From positions 2,582,594-2,646,593 of the forward strand of contig JACDOX010000015.1 in the NCBI GenBank assembly GCA_014549065.1: 64,000 bases of DNA, written 5' to 3'. The DNA is from Cardinalis cardinalis. Lineage: Eukaryota; Chordata; Aves; Passeriformes; Cardinalidae. Shown here piece by piece: positions 26,152 to 39,800 of this stretch. The first letter of the stretch is position 1. Each line of letters begins with the position of its first letter. The translations under genes and the position numbers were made by a program. Under the pieces are notes generated by a model. It searched no databases and was not told the DNA's origin. It worked only from the letters and a program-made list of their open reading frames with translations.

Positions 26152-28486
26152 GACGAAGCTTTATAGGTCCAGGACCACCTATTCAAAGGAGCACCACAAA
26201 TCCACCTGTGCCCTCCTGGCTGGCCCGAAAGCTCTGCTTATTTAATCATATGCACCTGAACAGGTTCAGGGCCTGTTCCAGATGATCATCTAGACATTCA
26301 CTTCTCTTGACATTCGGAGTTTTGATACCTCTATGCCTGAGCCCCTGAGGAGATTGCAAACACAAGCCAAGGCCATTGGACTGTTCAGAGAATCCAACCA
26401 GTGTGAATATTTCATTCAAACTAATTCCTTTTGCAGCAGAAATGTGGAAACTTAGTTGCCTAGTTTACATTATCCTTTAGAAATGCATGTGACTGTTCAT
26501 TCACAGGGCTGTTTTGTGTTTTTTCGATCTTCTATGAGCCAGCTTAGCATTGGAGATCTCACCCAGAATGTGGCATCACTCACCTCCAAGACTCCTTTTA
26601 CCTGGAAACAGGTGAACATGANCTCTCACTCTTCTACCAGGCCACCATGAATGTTTGCTGTTGAACCAGAGTCACTGCACACACTCAGGGATGAAGCATC
26701 ACTGACACTAGGAGAATAAAAAAAGTAGACAAAAAAGAATGAGTGCAGTGGTAAGGATAGAGGGGATTTTCTTCTCTCTGCAAGAACAGATCAGACCAGG
26801 TTCTCAGTTTCTACATTACAGTGTACACCTAACCACAGGCTGGTTTCTGGCTCATTAAAAATGTTGACCTGCCTGTGATCTTCTGAACATGTGAAAATCA
26901 CCAATTTCTCCACTTCCCTCTCAATGGGCCTGATGATTACCTCAATGATGTCTCATCCAAAACAGAAGTAGACATTAGATACACCATTCCCTAAGCAATA
27001 GTATTTCTTGTAGACCTTCCGTATAAAAATCACCAGAATTACTTAAAAATAAGCACCAATATATGAAAAAAAGTTCTAAGCACCCATCTTCAGACTTTTA
27101 ATGAATCAGGGCCTATTTCTAGCAGGAGGTACCTCAAGGAAAGTCCCCCTTTTAGGATTTCTTGGCTCCAGAGACCACCTTGCTTTCTGACAAGACACTC
27201 TGCTCTGCTTTTAGATTCTCAATCCTTCCTCCAATGACCTGATAATGTGTGGACAACTCATTCCCTCAGTTGTGATGCCTATGTTCTTTATATCCAGGTG
27301 CCACAATAAAAATCTCATTATATAGGACAGATTTCAGTATAAGATACAGCCCTAGAAAAGATTTAAAATTGATTGCCTTCAACAAGAGGAGACACTTTTA
27401 AAGTCTCTACAGGAAGCAAAAAAGAATCACTACTTACAGCAGCTCCCTAGGATCCTGCTGTCTTCACCAGGACTACTCTGCAGCTCCCTCTCTTATTTAT
27501 ACAGTTGCATAGCATTATGAAAGCAGAGCGTCCTCTAGAAAACATTAACCAGGACAGACAAGTGTTATTACTTTAGGAATGGTGCAGAGTAAACAGTGAA
27601 GACAATTTTTCTGGGCAGGCACCTGATTTTTGCTGTATATGCATGGCCAGACCTGGCCTTTTCTTAGAACAGTCCTAAGAGTAGCCTGCATTTCTATACA
27701 TCCTCCTAATGGGAATCTAGCTACTCACTCTGGGAAATGCTTCACACGCATCATTAACTTCTGTAAACTTCATGAGTTCATACAGTAGAAGTAACTGAAG
27801 TGAGTGAAATGAAACATATATCTACTAGACATGAGCCTAAGGAAAAGACAGCTGTGGATGCATGCTGCAGCCAGATCTCAATTTAGTATTTTTCAATGAG
27901 GTATTTTGCTTCCTCTACACCAGACTTTAAATAGTTTTTATTTGGCATATTTGTTTTAAATGATACACTATTTCTTAATTACCTACCTTGCCATTAATAG
28001 GGGCCAATTTCTGGGGACATCCCTTNTAAAGTTAAAGCTGCAGCACTGGTGTTTGTAGTGGCTGTGGGTTGTAGGGATGGCAGGATGGTGGCAGAGATGT
28101 GCATCCAGGACCCTGTGGCACTCAGCACACCTCAGCCACAGTGGTGTCACCCGATGCCTCATGCAGCAATGGACTGAAGGACAAACTGTTNCCCTGTACT
28201 CACAGTGTGGGCTGGCACAAAGTGTAAGCNCTGCCAAAAGGCAGACAGGGAAGGGCAGGCAGGACACCAGAGCCCGCTCTCANGCNGAGCAGGACCCATG
28301 TGGTCAGGCCACCTGTGTTTTACATGACCCCTGTGCGGGTGTGCTCCTGCAGCAGCCGCAGGGGNTGTGCTAATGTGGGTATGACTGAGGGCTTGGAAAA
28401 CTCACAGGTCAGTGCCCCACTGAGCNCCTTCCAGCCAGGAGGATCATCCCCTTGGGAGGTAGGGGATTCAAGGAGGAAAGGTGCTA
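26152..28486. other. Intergenic DNA, nothing recognised
   Basis: No exon or repeat family recognised by eye. The open frames are short and show no protein motif. Confidence 0.5.
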
Positions 28487-28960
28487 TACATCACAGAATC
28501 ATTTAGATTGATAAAAAAATCCAAGACCATCAAGTCCAACCATTAACCCAGCACTGAGAACTCCATACTAAACCTTGTAGTTAAGGACCAGATCTACGTG
28601 TCTGTTAAATACCTCCAAGAATGGTAATGCCACCACTTCCCTGGGCAGCCTGTTCCACTATTCATAATCCTTTTGGTGAAGAAATTTTTTTTAATATCCA
28701 ATGTGAACGTGTCCTGGCACAACTTGAGTCCATTGCCTGTTTTTCTGTTACTTGTTACTTGAGAAAAGAGGCCAACATCCACCTTGATGCAACTTCCTTT
28801 CAGGTAGTTCTGGGGTGTGATTAGATCTTCCCTGAGCCTCCTTTTCCCCAGCATAAACAACCCTAGCTCCTCCAGCTGCTTCTCCTAAAACTAGTGCTCC
28901 AGACACTTTACCAGCTCTGTTTCCTTTCTCTGGACACGCTGAAGCACCTCAATGTCCTTC
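28487..28960 (-). mobile_element. CR1 LINE 3' fragment
   Basis: Reading on the plus strand shows the reverse complement of a CR1 3' end. It starts with CACAGAATCATTTAG, then a 'caagtccaacc' block, 'cctgggcagcctgttcca', a 'tggtgaagaaatttttt' block and 'tctctggacacgctgaagcacctcaatgtccttc'. These are the standard CR1 consensus segments in the order expected for a minus-strand insertion. It is 5'-truncated and non-coding, as most CR1 copies are. Confidence 0.85.
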
Positions 28961-29304
28961 TTGTAAAGAAAATGCCTTTTCTTGTAGTGCGTGTTAAAGA
29001 AGGAATCTTTCAGAAAGAAAAGCTTTACAACTACAGGATAAATATTTTNGAAGGATTTTCCTCTGGGCCATTCCTCAGGGTTAGCAATGGATGGAAGCAT
29101 TTCTTCTCCTCTCTTTTCCAGCCTGTATGCCTGCACATGTGAAACTACCAGTAGGTACAGCATGGAAGGTTCTGCGCATTTAGGGCTCTTGGAGCTTCTG
29201 CCAATCCTTTCCTTCCTGGCTTCCTTTCCNATCTCTTACCTGTGCAAAGGTAAGCACAATAGCTCAGTAGAAGTTTTGAACCAGACTGCTAGCAAATGTG
29301 TTTG

Positions 29305-29364
29305 AATTGTTTACAGACTGAAAAAAGCAGCTAGGCATGTGCAGCCTGTTTTCTGTAAACAATT
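29305..29364. repeat. Inverted repeat carrying two forkhead-type motifs
   Basis: AATTGTTTACAG (29305-29316) is repeated exactly in inverse orientation as CTGTAAACAATT (29353-29364), with a 36-base spacer. Each arm contains TGTTTAC, the core bound by FOXA/forkhead factors. Paired sites of this kind occur in liver enhancers, but binding is not shown here. Confidence 0.55.
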
Positions 29365-29784
29365 GAACAATAGCCTCTCAGCTTACAGAAGCTACCTAAA
29401 ACATATTCAGACTGAAGATGAGTAACACACTGAGAGAAAAATGAGAGCACAAAAGTTCAGCTNTGAGTAAAGTTACCAAAAAAAAAAAGTGAAGGAAAAA
29501 CCAATCAACTTAATATGGCTTTATTTAAGAGCAATTTATTCTTGCAACTGGAAGTGCCACTCACCTGCTGAAATTTGTATGGGCGTGCAAGAGGGAAAAT
29601 GAAGTAAATAAAACCTAATCTATATCAATCTCCGATGTTATAGCCAATGTGATACCTATTTTCTTTTTCCTCATCGATATAACAGTTTCATCCAATCATG
29701 TAAGCCATCCATTGGTCCTCTTGGTCTGCAGTATTAGGTGTCTTATTGCTTTGAACCCCAAATTTCTCTGGAGTTTTAAAAGTA

Positions 29785-29835
29785 TTATTATTATATTATA
29801 TTTATAATTATTATTATATATTAATAATACTGTTT
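29785..29835. repeat. AT-rich simple sequence (TTA/ATT)
   Basis: A run of interrupted TTA and TATTA units. It is low-complexity sequence with no coding capacity. Confidence 0.8.
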
Positions 29836-30599
29836 AATTTTTTAGTGAATTGACAGCATTAACAGGAGTCATCCAGTATGAATTTCCTTGAAATCAGGTT
29901 GACTGTAGTCCAAAAATAATTAATTATGTAAATTAGAAGAACTGTATGCTTGCTTCTGTAGTAGAGAAACACTTTCATATTTTTAAAATATTTGACTAAT
30001 TTCCCTAAAAGCTATTTAAAAACACAATGGGTTGCTGCTGTTCTGCTGATGTCCTCTGGAGTACAGAGAGCACAGAGTGCCTCCTACGAGAGTTCTGAGA
30101 GTAAATGTCAGCGTGGGGCTGGTGAAAGCTGCATCCTACTCTGCCCTGCCAGGCTAGATTTAATTTGTGGAGCTCTGTGTTTCAGGATGAAAGGCACTCG
30201 TGGTTACATGAAACAGGACAGTAGTGACCTGCTGGAACTGGTGCCAATACAGATCAGGTGCAATTGTGTCAAGTGCTTTCTCCAGNGCTTCCAAGTGAGA
30301 ATACAGCAGACCTTCACCTTCAAATTCCTCCTTCTTTGCTTTCATGCTGTGCATTGGTCTTGCCCCCACAGAGTAGGTCTGGGCTCACTCTAAGGGGGAA
30401 TGTCTTGCTCAGACAAGAATTCCAGCTCCAGNGAGGGAAGGCACATGTGGTACTGTCCCCTGAGCCCCGGCAGTGAGTCCCTTCCCTTATTGCCAGTCCA
30501 GCATCAGTCCCTTCCTGCAATGCAGTCAAGACCTTCTGGGTCCTGAGGAGTTATGTTCTATCACTTCCAAAATCCAGCTTGGATGCTCTTAGGCTGAGG

Positions 30600-31125
30600 T
30601 GCACAGTTGCTTTAACTTGACCAAAGTACAGGATGCTGCTGCCAGAGATGTCTCATCCCCCTGCATCCGTGCCATCTCTCCAGGATGGCTGATGGTCTCT
30701 GGGGGCTGGAGCCCAGGACTAGTGGGGAGAGGCTGGATGAACAGGTCTTTTTCAGCCTGGAGAAGGGGAGGCCAAGGGAGAGACTGCACTTGCTGTCCTN
30801 TCCCAAAAATTGGGTATGCTAGAGAGCAGATGGAGCCAGAGGTGCTCAGTGGTAGTGAACAAGGCATGGGATGCAAGCTGTAGCAAGGTAAACACCAATG
30901 AGACCTATAGAAAGGAGTGTTCACATGGAGGTGAAATACAAGGGCACATCTCTGTGTGAGGCCATGAAACTGCTGTCCTTGAAGATAGCCAAAACCTGAC
31001 TGCACATGGCCCTGAGCAACCTGAGCTAGATTCCAGGCTGGTGCTGCTGTGAGCAGGTGGTGGGATTGGATGACCTTCCAACATTAGAGGTGCCTTCCAA
31101 CATGAATCGTTCTACCTTTCTAACA
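30600..31125 (+). mobile_element. CR1 LINE 3' fragment
   Basis: Plus-strand order matches a degraded CR1 end: a block around 'ggagaggctggatgaacaggtctttttcagcctggag', 'aaggggaggccaagggagag', then 'tgggattggatgaccttccaacattagaggtgccttccaac' and a terminal 'gaatcgttcta', the decayed CR1 3' repeat. It is in the opposite orientation to the copies at 28487 and 47795. The copy is diverged and contains internal indels. Confidence 0.75.
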
Positions 31126-33464
31126 AAAATGGCTCTGAAACCATGGTCTCAGGAGCCCCTGTCTCCACTTACACTGCAGGTTTTAATTTCATCCTGCAAG
31201 GAAACTCCTCTCTGCTTCTCACCACATGAGTCCAGAGGCTTTTCCCTGAAACACTCAGCTCTTGGGAAGGTGTCATCTCCCTGGTCCTCAGGCATGCCCC
31301 AGCAGAGCCAGCACAAGGGAAGCAGGCAGGCTCCTTCCTGGCTGCCCAGACACAGGCTCTGCCAGAGCAAGGCACACTAAATGCACACTGAGAGCAAACA
31401 AACCTGCTGGCCCATCTGCCATGCTCCAGCATGCCACAGCCATGGCAGGTGGCTCACACCCCTCCATGGTACTGCCTGTGCTCAGACTTGCAGCACTGCG
31501 CAGGACTGTGCTCTTCTCCTCAGAGGCTTTGCCAGCTCCCAGTCCTGACTGAATCTCAGGAGGAATCCATGCAGCTGCCTTGATTTNCCTAGTCCTGCCT
31601 GTAATTCAGGCCTGCTAATTATACACTTTCTGTAGCCTACAAGGTAGAGAGATGGAAACTGGTGAACCTTGGAGCATGTAAGCTTGAATGGGCTACTTTA
31701 AAAAGTTGATATGAAGGAAATATTTGATATGGCCATTTTCTTTCACATATGTCTGTTAAGATGCTAAGTTTTCAGATGTGTCCTTAGTGTGGGGCTCAAG
31801 AAGTTGGGATTTAATTCCGTTTACTTTCTAAGGATGCAAAAAGCTTAACTGCAAGTGTCTCAACAAGTCTGATTGTTTGCTGTCTTCTCTTAGGACAAGC
31901 TAAAGCNTCTCCCAAGATGAAGTTGTGTGATTGCGGTGGGGAGAGCTATCTCTGATAAAATCCTTTAGCACAGGAGAACACGGTTTGGAAAATGTTCAAG
32001 NACACACTCATTTGTCTTGCACGTATACATTTATTATTGAGTAGATTTATGTTCTTCTTTCTTGAGCCATGAATAGAAAATATGTGTGAGTGGGTCTGAG
32101 AACAAATGTTGACAGTTCTTTACCTTTCACAGGGACAAATCTCCTTCCTCTCTGTGTCTGTTTGCAATCGCTCCCTATGGAGAACCACAGGAAAGAGGAA
32201 GATTCAGTGATCCTATTGTTTCTATGTTCTAAAATTATGTGGTCTGAACATACTCAGTGTTAGATCTTTATTTTAGTAATGGTTGCTTCTTTCACCAAAG
32301 AAAGGTCCTAGGTTTCTGCAGGTTTAAAATGTCTGCACACCTCTTGCCCTGAGCTGTAAGACATGGTCCATAAGAGATTTAAACTCTGGAAGCTGCTCAG
32401 GGGTTATCAACTTCTGTGCATGTCCTGTGGAAACGCTTTCTGCTTTCAAATCTCTCCTTCAAAAGCACATCACCTCAGCTCAGATACCTTTAGATTTCTC
32501 TGAAATGGCTAGGAAATTGGAGATTTAGGGAAATTGGAGACACACAAATACCCCAGCAGATNGAAAACTAGCTCATTATTTAGCTTGATTTTAAACCCCA
32601 TAAGTCTACCATCTCTTGTGTGTCAGGCTGATTGCTCCAGCGTTTGCACTGTCTTCTCTTAGCCCCAGATCTTGTTTTTTGGTCTCATCTTCCATATGTA
32701 GTGATTATTAGGCACTTAGACACCTCAGAAATGGGACACTGCGGCTGATAAAACCTGGAATTCTTGAAAGGGCTGTCACATGCCAGGCCCCTCAGGGGGA
32801 CACATTAACTGCAAACTCCTGCAGTTAGGAAATGCCAGGATGAAGGTGGCAGTGCTCTGCTTTTTTNGTGAAGGATGGGACTGGGGGAGTTCTGCTCCAC
32901 TGACAGTGATTTGACATGATCTTTCTCCAGAGGTAAAACTCTNAGGCCTTAGTGTTACTTCCAAGCACAGATATTCATATACTTGAAAGAAGCAATATCC
33001 AGCATTTTTTTCAACAAAAAAGGCTTTTNCCGAAGGAAAATATAAAGATATCTGTGCAGAGGGTTGTGAGATGTATTTTCAGTGCCACATGAATTTCTGT
33101 ATTTCTTTATGCTTAAGCAGACAGTTGTGTAAATTCAGCACTGATTTAGCACAGTTTTTAGCTGACATTGAGTATACTTTGCAACTATTTCTATGATGGT
33201 GATCATGGACATGTGGCAAACACACCCAGCAAGTCTTGCCCATCACCACAAGCAACCTGGGCATACACAGATACATCCAACCCAATTTGGCCAAATACTG
33301 CACTGATATTAGCAGACAGGAGTTACCCTGTGTCTTTTGATGAAGAAAATGACTTGAAATATCTCTTACACAGTAAAAATGCATTTTCATGCCAAGTTTC
33401 ATTGCTAGTCTTGCTTTGCTTATGATGAGAAGACTAGTATGGTTTTATTTTTACTTCTACTTTC
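31126..33464. other. Intergenic DNA, nothing recognised
   Basis: No convincing exon, repeat family or RNA gene seen. It would hold the 3' flank of the minus-strand exon at 33535-33833. Confidence 0.5.
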
Positions 33465-33470
33465 TTTATT
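33465..33470 (-). terminator. Polyadenylation signal (AATAAA) after the orphan exon
   Basis: AATAAA on the minus strand lies 65 nt beyond the stop codon of the open exon at 33535-33833, a normal distance for a short 3' UTR. A second copy occurs at about 33449-33444. Confidence 0.5.
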
Positions 33471-33534
33471 ACTCCTCAGAAACTCACATGGCTTTTGGGA
33501 GGTGGTGGCCATGGAGGTGACTGGAGATGGCAAG

Positions 33535-33833
33535 CTAAAAGGGAAAGCCAGGGTTTTGGGGCTCTGAAGGTTTCAGTTTGTGAAAGATCTGATGCTCAGT
33601 AGCTGTTTCTAAATATGGCTGTTTTTTGGAGATATTGATTCCTGCTCTAGACAATTTTCTCCAAAGCACAGAGTCTGTCCTGGCTTCGTATTCTTTCAGC
33701 TGTTGAACAGCGTTATAAACCCAGACTCTATCATAAACATTAACCAGATCAGGGACAGATAATNATTTCTGAGGAACAGCAAATAATGTAGATATTGCCT
33801 GTGTTTCTTTTTTCACAAAAGCCAAGAGAATTT
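33535..33833 (-). CDS. Probable last coding exon of an unrecognised gene (99 codons)
   Basis: On the minus strand a pyrimidine-rich acceptor (CTTCCCCTAACTAG, with a CTGAC branch-like motif just upstream) leads into an open frame to a TAG stop at 33537-33535, and AATAAA follows 65 nt later. The peptide has protein-like composition: it is charged, with aromatic residues and few low-complexity runs, for example DRVWVYNAVQQLKEYEARTD and SVLWRKLSRAG. That distinguishes it from the chance frames nearby. I do not recognise the family. One codon is TNA (near 33764) and would be a stop if the base is A or G. Alternatives are a processed pseudogene fragment or a chance frame. No upstream exon was identified with confidence. 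Confidence 0.5.
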
Positions 33834-36800
33834 CTAGTTAGGGGAAGGTCAGCTGCATGTTGAAGAGGGAGAGACTCTGACAGGGTGAAATACTCCTGTC
33901 AAAACTCATCTTCATCCAGACATGTTGTGTCAGGTTGCCCAGAGCAACTTCTGAAGCTTTTGCTGAATCTGCTGAATAGTTTCTTCCCAAATACTTTTTA
34001 GATGAAAAACTAAAGCATTTAATTTGGATAGTTTCTGAACTGGAACAGTATTTTAGAAGCTTCTTTAAAATGTCAGACTCTTACAGTACCTCCCTCAGCT
34101 CAGCAATTTGCTGCTTTTCAGCTGGGGTCAGACAAAACCTGCTGATCTCTTGGAGAAACTTTCAGCTCATTTACTCAGAAAATGAAAAGTGGTTTTCTGA
34201 TAATGTTTTTCATNCAAAGGGCAAATCTGAAACTAGTTGTTAGAACTGCTCTGGCATGGCATTTCATTCTCTCAGGAGCAGATCTGGGGATGAGACCAGT
34301 GGGAATTAGGGAAGGGTGTGGAGGACTGTGTACAGGCACCAGCCTGCCTCCAAGGGGAAAGGCTCCCATCCCACGCACACTCACTTCAGCAGAGCTTCTG
34401 GGGACTGAAACTCCTGAATGCCATGGAAATACAAGGAATAGTTGACACAATTGATGCATGTAATATTGTAATAATCAATTGCTATGAAATATTTTTAGTA
34501 ATGTTCTTATGAAACCCATTTGCATTTTGGGGTTTTTCCATTATCTTCAGGTGTGTTTAAGCAGAACAATATTGATGGGTGTGAGAGAGCAGCTGGTCTC
34601 AGCTACGAGCTGGAAATCAATCACCTCAATCAGACAGAGGAGGCCCCATGTCTTTTGGACTCAGGCAATATAAGCAGAGGCAGGTGATCTACTGATGTGA
34701 AATGTGCAGTTGTTTGCTCAATAAATTAAATTCACATTTGGAAAAAAACAGTGCAGAAGAAGGCTATGTTTCTGGTTAGGATCAAGAAGGGAAATTTCCA
34801 GTNAAACTGAAATGGGAGAAAGCCAACAAGAAACCAGAGATAGCCTGTAAGACCATGGACTGCAGTGTGGAGCCTGTAGGTATCTAAAGGACATAATTTG
34901 TATCCTTTGGGCCCTTAGACATGAAACATAACACTTTTTTATAGTCCCCTCTCACCCCTGGCAATAGCAGCTGGTAGTGCTCCTACAGNTGGTTGTGAGC
35001 AAAGAGAAAGGGAAGGACCAGTGGAACTGTGATTCCTGCAGTGCTGCCTTGCCAGTGTAGTAAAAGCATGTTGGACCCCTTGAGCCTTCTCACCTGGCAG
35101 CCTTCTGACCTGTCAGCTACAAACCCCTCTTCCTCCTGTAGGTGCTGTTTGCTCACCTGGACTCTATTCCCCACCAGAATCACAAGATGTATGGAATAAT
35201 TGCAAAGTGCAACATTCTAGCATTATTTACAAGGATTGAGGATATCACAAAGTCAACCTTTTCGCCTTGAACTCCATCAGGAATTTCCATGTGTTTGTTC
35301 TGGCTTGTTGTGACGCCAGTGAGGGTTCCCTCTGTTCTTTTCTATTTTCTCTCTATTCTTTAATATTTGCAGATCAGCTATCTAGATATTCCATGTTTTG
35401 ACCAGTCANCACACTACTCCACAGCTGTTGGGAATAGGAGCTTCTTTAGGCAAAGGTGATTGTAAAGGACTCTGGGTCAAATGTAGATAGCTATTCCTGC
35501 AGTAGAAGGGTTTTGTGGAGTTGCACAAAATGGGAAGCTACCTACAGGTGTTCAGATAGCAACAGTAGAGGAAGCAGCTACCAGTAGTGTCCCCATGCAA
35601 CAATCATAGAATCTGTCAAGACTTTTGGTAGTGCCCTGTGTGTATCATGAGTTTATATACAGCCAGGAATGCCATATGCTCTCAATTCTTCTCAGCTTGT
35701 GATCTGAAATTCAGATGATATATGATGAAAGAAATTGAGAGTGGAAAGTGGATATTTGTGTACATCATTCTTCCAGAAAAATGCAGTTATTGCTAAGCGG
35801 CTTTTCTTTTTCATCCTGAAGAGGATGGGGCTTTAGGATGGACACTTCTGAGCTGGGCATAAGAAGGGGGCCGGGNGATGTGGTCAGATGGAAGATTGAT
35901 TTAGCTGGTGGGTCTGAACCCAATGAGGAAGTACTAAGAAGAGCAGTGGGAGCATCTGTGTGTGTGACTTCAGGCAGATGGGCAGTGGGTGAAAGCTGCA
36001 CTGTGGCAGGAGTCTTTAGCTGCAGCAGAAACCTTAGGGAGATGTCCCAGGAGAAGAAACTCTCTTCTCCCTTACCTGAGCTAAACCTGCNGTGTCAGAT
36101 GGTCTTCCTGGGAAGGGTTAAATGGGCCCAGAGGTGGCAAAGCATCTTTATCCCTTAAACATTTCCATCTTCCCCCCACCCCTCCTTTTCCTCCCCACTT
36201 CTCAGTCACCTTCACAGAAAAGGCCCTGATTTTCCACATTGGNACATATTCTTTCATGCTCCTCGGACCCCTGCACTCTGACTCCAAACCAGCCAGAGGT
36301 AGGATGCCCATTCATTGGAAACTGCAGGTTTGCTTTTGAGTTTCCTGATTCTCCCTTCAAGTTTTCTGNTATGAGACTTCCTGGATCTTTTTCATGCTAC
36401 ATGAATGCCTCTGTTCTGACCGGCTGAAGTCTGTGGAAGCCATCTGGGTACCAAAGAAGTAGATACCCTAGTTATCTACTAATGATGGGAATTAGACCTT
36501 CCCAAAAATACTATGTCTTTCAATACTATGTCTTTTTGTGCTCAGCGATCTATATTTGCCTTATTGCTTTTTTAAAAATTTTAACTTAAAAATCATCTTC
36601 ATGGTAGTGAAAATGTCATCTGCCTTCTTAGCTGGATAAAGAAGAGCTTCTTTGTACAGAGTAGATTGTCATTGCCCTAATGAGCTTCAGCTGGGCATAA
36701 ATTAATTAATTGAGTGAGTTAGTCTATGACACAGATCGCTAATGTGAGTTTAATGTCCTTAGCTACTAAAACCTAATGGTATCCATGGCACTTTCAGAAG

Positions 36801-39800
36801 GACCCCATCACATTCATCTGACCTTTATTGCTTTTTGTGCTGTCTTTATATTGTTTGAACAGGCTTACACAGTGAACACACTGTTATACATTAAACAGCA
36901 AATAAAGTTTATACAGTAGCTGTAGAGCAAGCAGTGGCATTGCTCTTGTGGGCACAGCTGCATGCCAGCTCAAGAGAGCAAAAATAACACTGAGTGCTCC
37001 TGGGTCCCCATGGCTCTGCTGTTTGTTGCTGTCTNCTAAGGTTCATGCCAGAAATGAAGGGGTGAAGGGATTTTCACAGAGCTTCTCCAGCAAAAGGCTG
37101 GTAGGATGTAGCAAATTCTCTCCTTCCCCTGCTTTTCTGATTCAAAGTCCTTCAGANAAAAGCCAACAGCAGCATGGCTCCAAATTCAGATGTATCAAAT
37201 AAATTTGTTTTCTTCATAAATCCTGACAAGCTATAGTGCTAGTTGCCTGCTATAGATGCAACATTTCTTCTTGAGACATCTTTTCTAAATTGCATTTCAT
37301 GCTTGAAAAATCAACCTCTTCTTTGAAGCTGTGTCACTTTTATTCTCTTCCCCATGTCTGATTACTGGTAAGAGAATATTTCAGTCAGTTACATTCCAAA
37401 TATAGAGAAATATTAGGATNAATTAAAATAATAATTACAAAGTTGAAGCCATACTTTATGTGGTATTTTGAATTAACTTAATGACAGACACTAACCTGAT
37501 CACAAATAACAAATCATGCCTATTTTATTTTCTATTTGAGTGTTGAACAACTTCCTAGTTTGTGGTTTTAAGATTAATTAAGCCTTTAGGCCAAAGGTGT
37601 CATGATGAGAGGCTCTTTGGTTAAGGCTAAATAGGAAGCCTCTAAGTGGTATGTTGATAAATGAAGNTGTTCAGTACGGTGAATATTGCTAGAGTTACTT
37701 AGTCTGACTATGCCCACTCAAAAACGTCCCTTAGAATTTTGCTTCCTGTATCCCATAGGGCTCAGCATGATGAAGACTACAAGGAAACAGCCCAGAGTTC
37801 CCAGAGAAGAAAACTATGTGCAGGGTATGGTAAAAACTCTTGGAGACCAGCTGGGGAAGACCAGCCCAGAGGAGCAGGCAGGGTAACTGCTGGCCAGGAT
37901 GGTAAGAATAAAGAGCTTTATATCAGATACTCTGCTAGGAGATCACAGAGTGGTTAATTAGAGTGACCCAGTATGTGACTGGGCAACCTGGGTGTCCATC
38001 TGCGGGAATAATTGTGAGTTCAGCTGTCTGAACAGTGGCATCTGGCACACACAGCTGTGTGTTTCCAGTCCTGACCCGCACAGGAGGATCCTCACTGCTT
38101 TGGTGATCTCTGTGTTAGTGCCAGCCCCCCTGGAGCCCAGGCTGCCACTGCCTCTGTTGTGAAAATGAGTAAATCAACAGAATGTGAGGGGGGCATGTTT
38201 TTTGCCTGGGCTTCAGAAATACATTTTTACCCCTTCAGATCCAAGGGTTTTTTTCACCCTTTGAAGATTTCACTCACTTTTCTTTGTGATTACTGGTGAT
38301 TGCTTCTTTTTGTTTCCAAACTCTGACTTTTCTGTTGTCTCCTATTTGGTATGAAGAAATAAACTCCCACTTTTATTCACCTATTATGATAATTTCAGTT
38401 TATACTGCCAGACAATTACTTTATTTTCCACCCCTTATTCACTAATTCACAAACTTATTTTAAGATAATCTCTCTAATTATTCTTTCAAAATATCTCTTG
38501 AACTCAATCCCCCACACACTACTATTTCACAATTAAACTACTCCTTAGAGTGTTGAAAGAGTTAAGTAGGGAGATTTATAGTTTTCCATAGTNGAGGAGG
38601 AATTATCAGGCTCTGTTCTGGTAAGAAGAAAGGGAAATTGTCTTATTTCAGTTGGGGTATAGTGGCTCCTTAAACATGACCACTCTGGGGAAAATGCTGA
38701 AAGGATGATTCACCCTGCTCCTTCCCACCAATTCTGCAACGTGCTGAAGCCATCTTTGAGGGAATTGTAAACCTTGATGTCACAGCACAANGGGAGAAAT
38801 ATCCCAGAAGAAAAAGCTTCCATTCTGTATAGGTTATTCAGTAGTTGTATGCCATTTACTTGAAGCAAAACTAGGGAAGAAGAACTTCTCACTTTCAGAG
38901 TAGACCTTTAGAGGCAAAAAGGCTTTTTTCAAGAAGAGTGAGTGATGTGTTGCCTTTGTAGTATTGTATGAAAACAAGAGACCGGACTACATTTGTATTG
39001 CTAAGGCATTTGTCCTCTTCTGGCCTCTAGTGTATGTAAACATAGCAACCAATAAAAATTTGTATTCCAATGAATTTTTTCTGGGTTTTATAGCATGTAA
39101 TTCCAAAGGGCCTTCTATTCCTCCTACATTTCATTTCTGTAAGATAAACAAGAGATTTACTATGTCTATGGGATTTCACCACCCAGGCAGGCAGCCACTA
39201 AGNGCTTATGAGGCTAACTATAATATTTACTTAGTTTGGTCTTCATTTGGGCTTTAACTGATATTTTGCCATGATCCTGGGTAATTTTATAATGAAATTC
39301 TTTGTTCGTGAGACCTTTGAGAAACAGTGGAAAATGAAGCTAAACGAAGAAAGAGAGGAATCATTAGGAAATATTCANTGAACCTCTGTTTAGCCAGGTT
39401 TGTTTTAGGGTTTTCTTGACCACAGAAATCTTATTTCTGCAATGGCTTATTTATCTTGTAACCAGATGGTTGGATTCACCAAGCAGTACTCATAATTACT
39501 GGTGCTCTGAAAGTTTTACTAGCTAATAATATTTCTGGTGAAAGGCATGGAAAATGATTTTCTATAAGTCTGCAGTTTTAGGAAAGCAAGTTTTTGAAAT
39601 TGTTTTTCTGGTTGTTTCTGTAATTTTGCTGAGGCCCTTGCATGACTTTCAGATCAGTTCCAGATCAAGCTGTCTCATTTTTGGAAACCTGTAGAAACTA
39701 ATAAAGCCTTCCTTTTCTTGGTACAATGGAGAATTCTTCCCCTGAATCCTTACAACATGTGGTTCAGTGGCTGAGTCAGAGAGTTGGCTCATGTTTAGCT

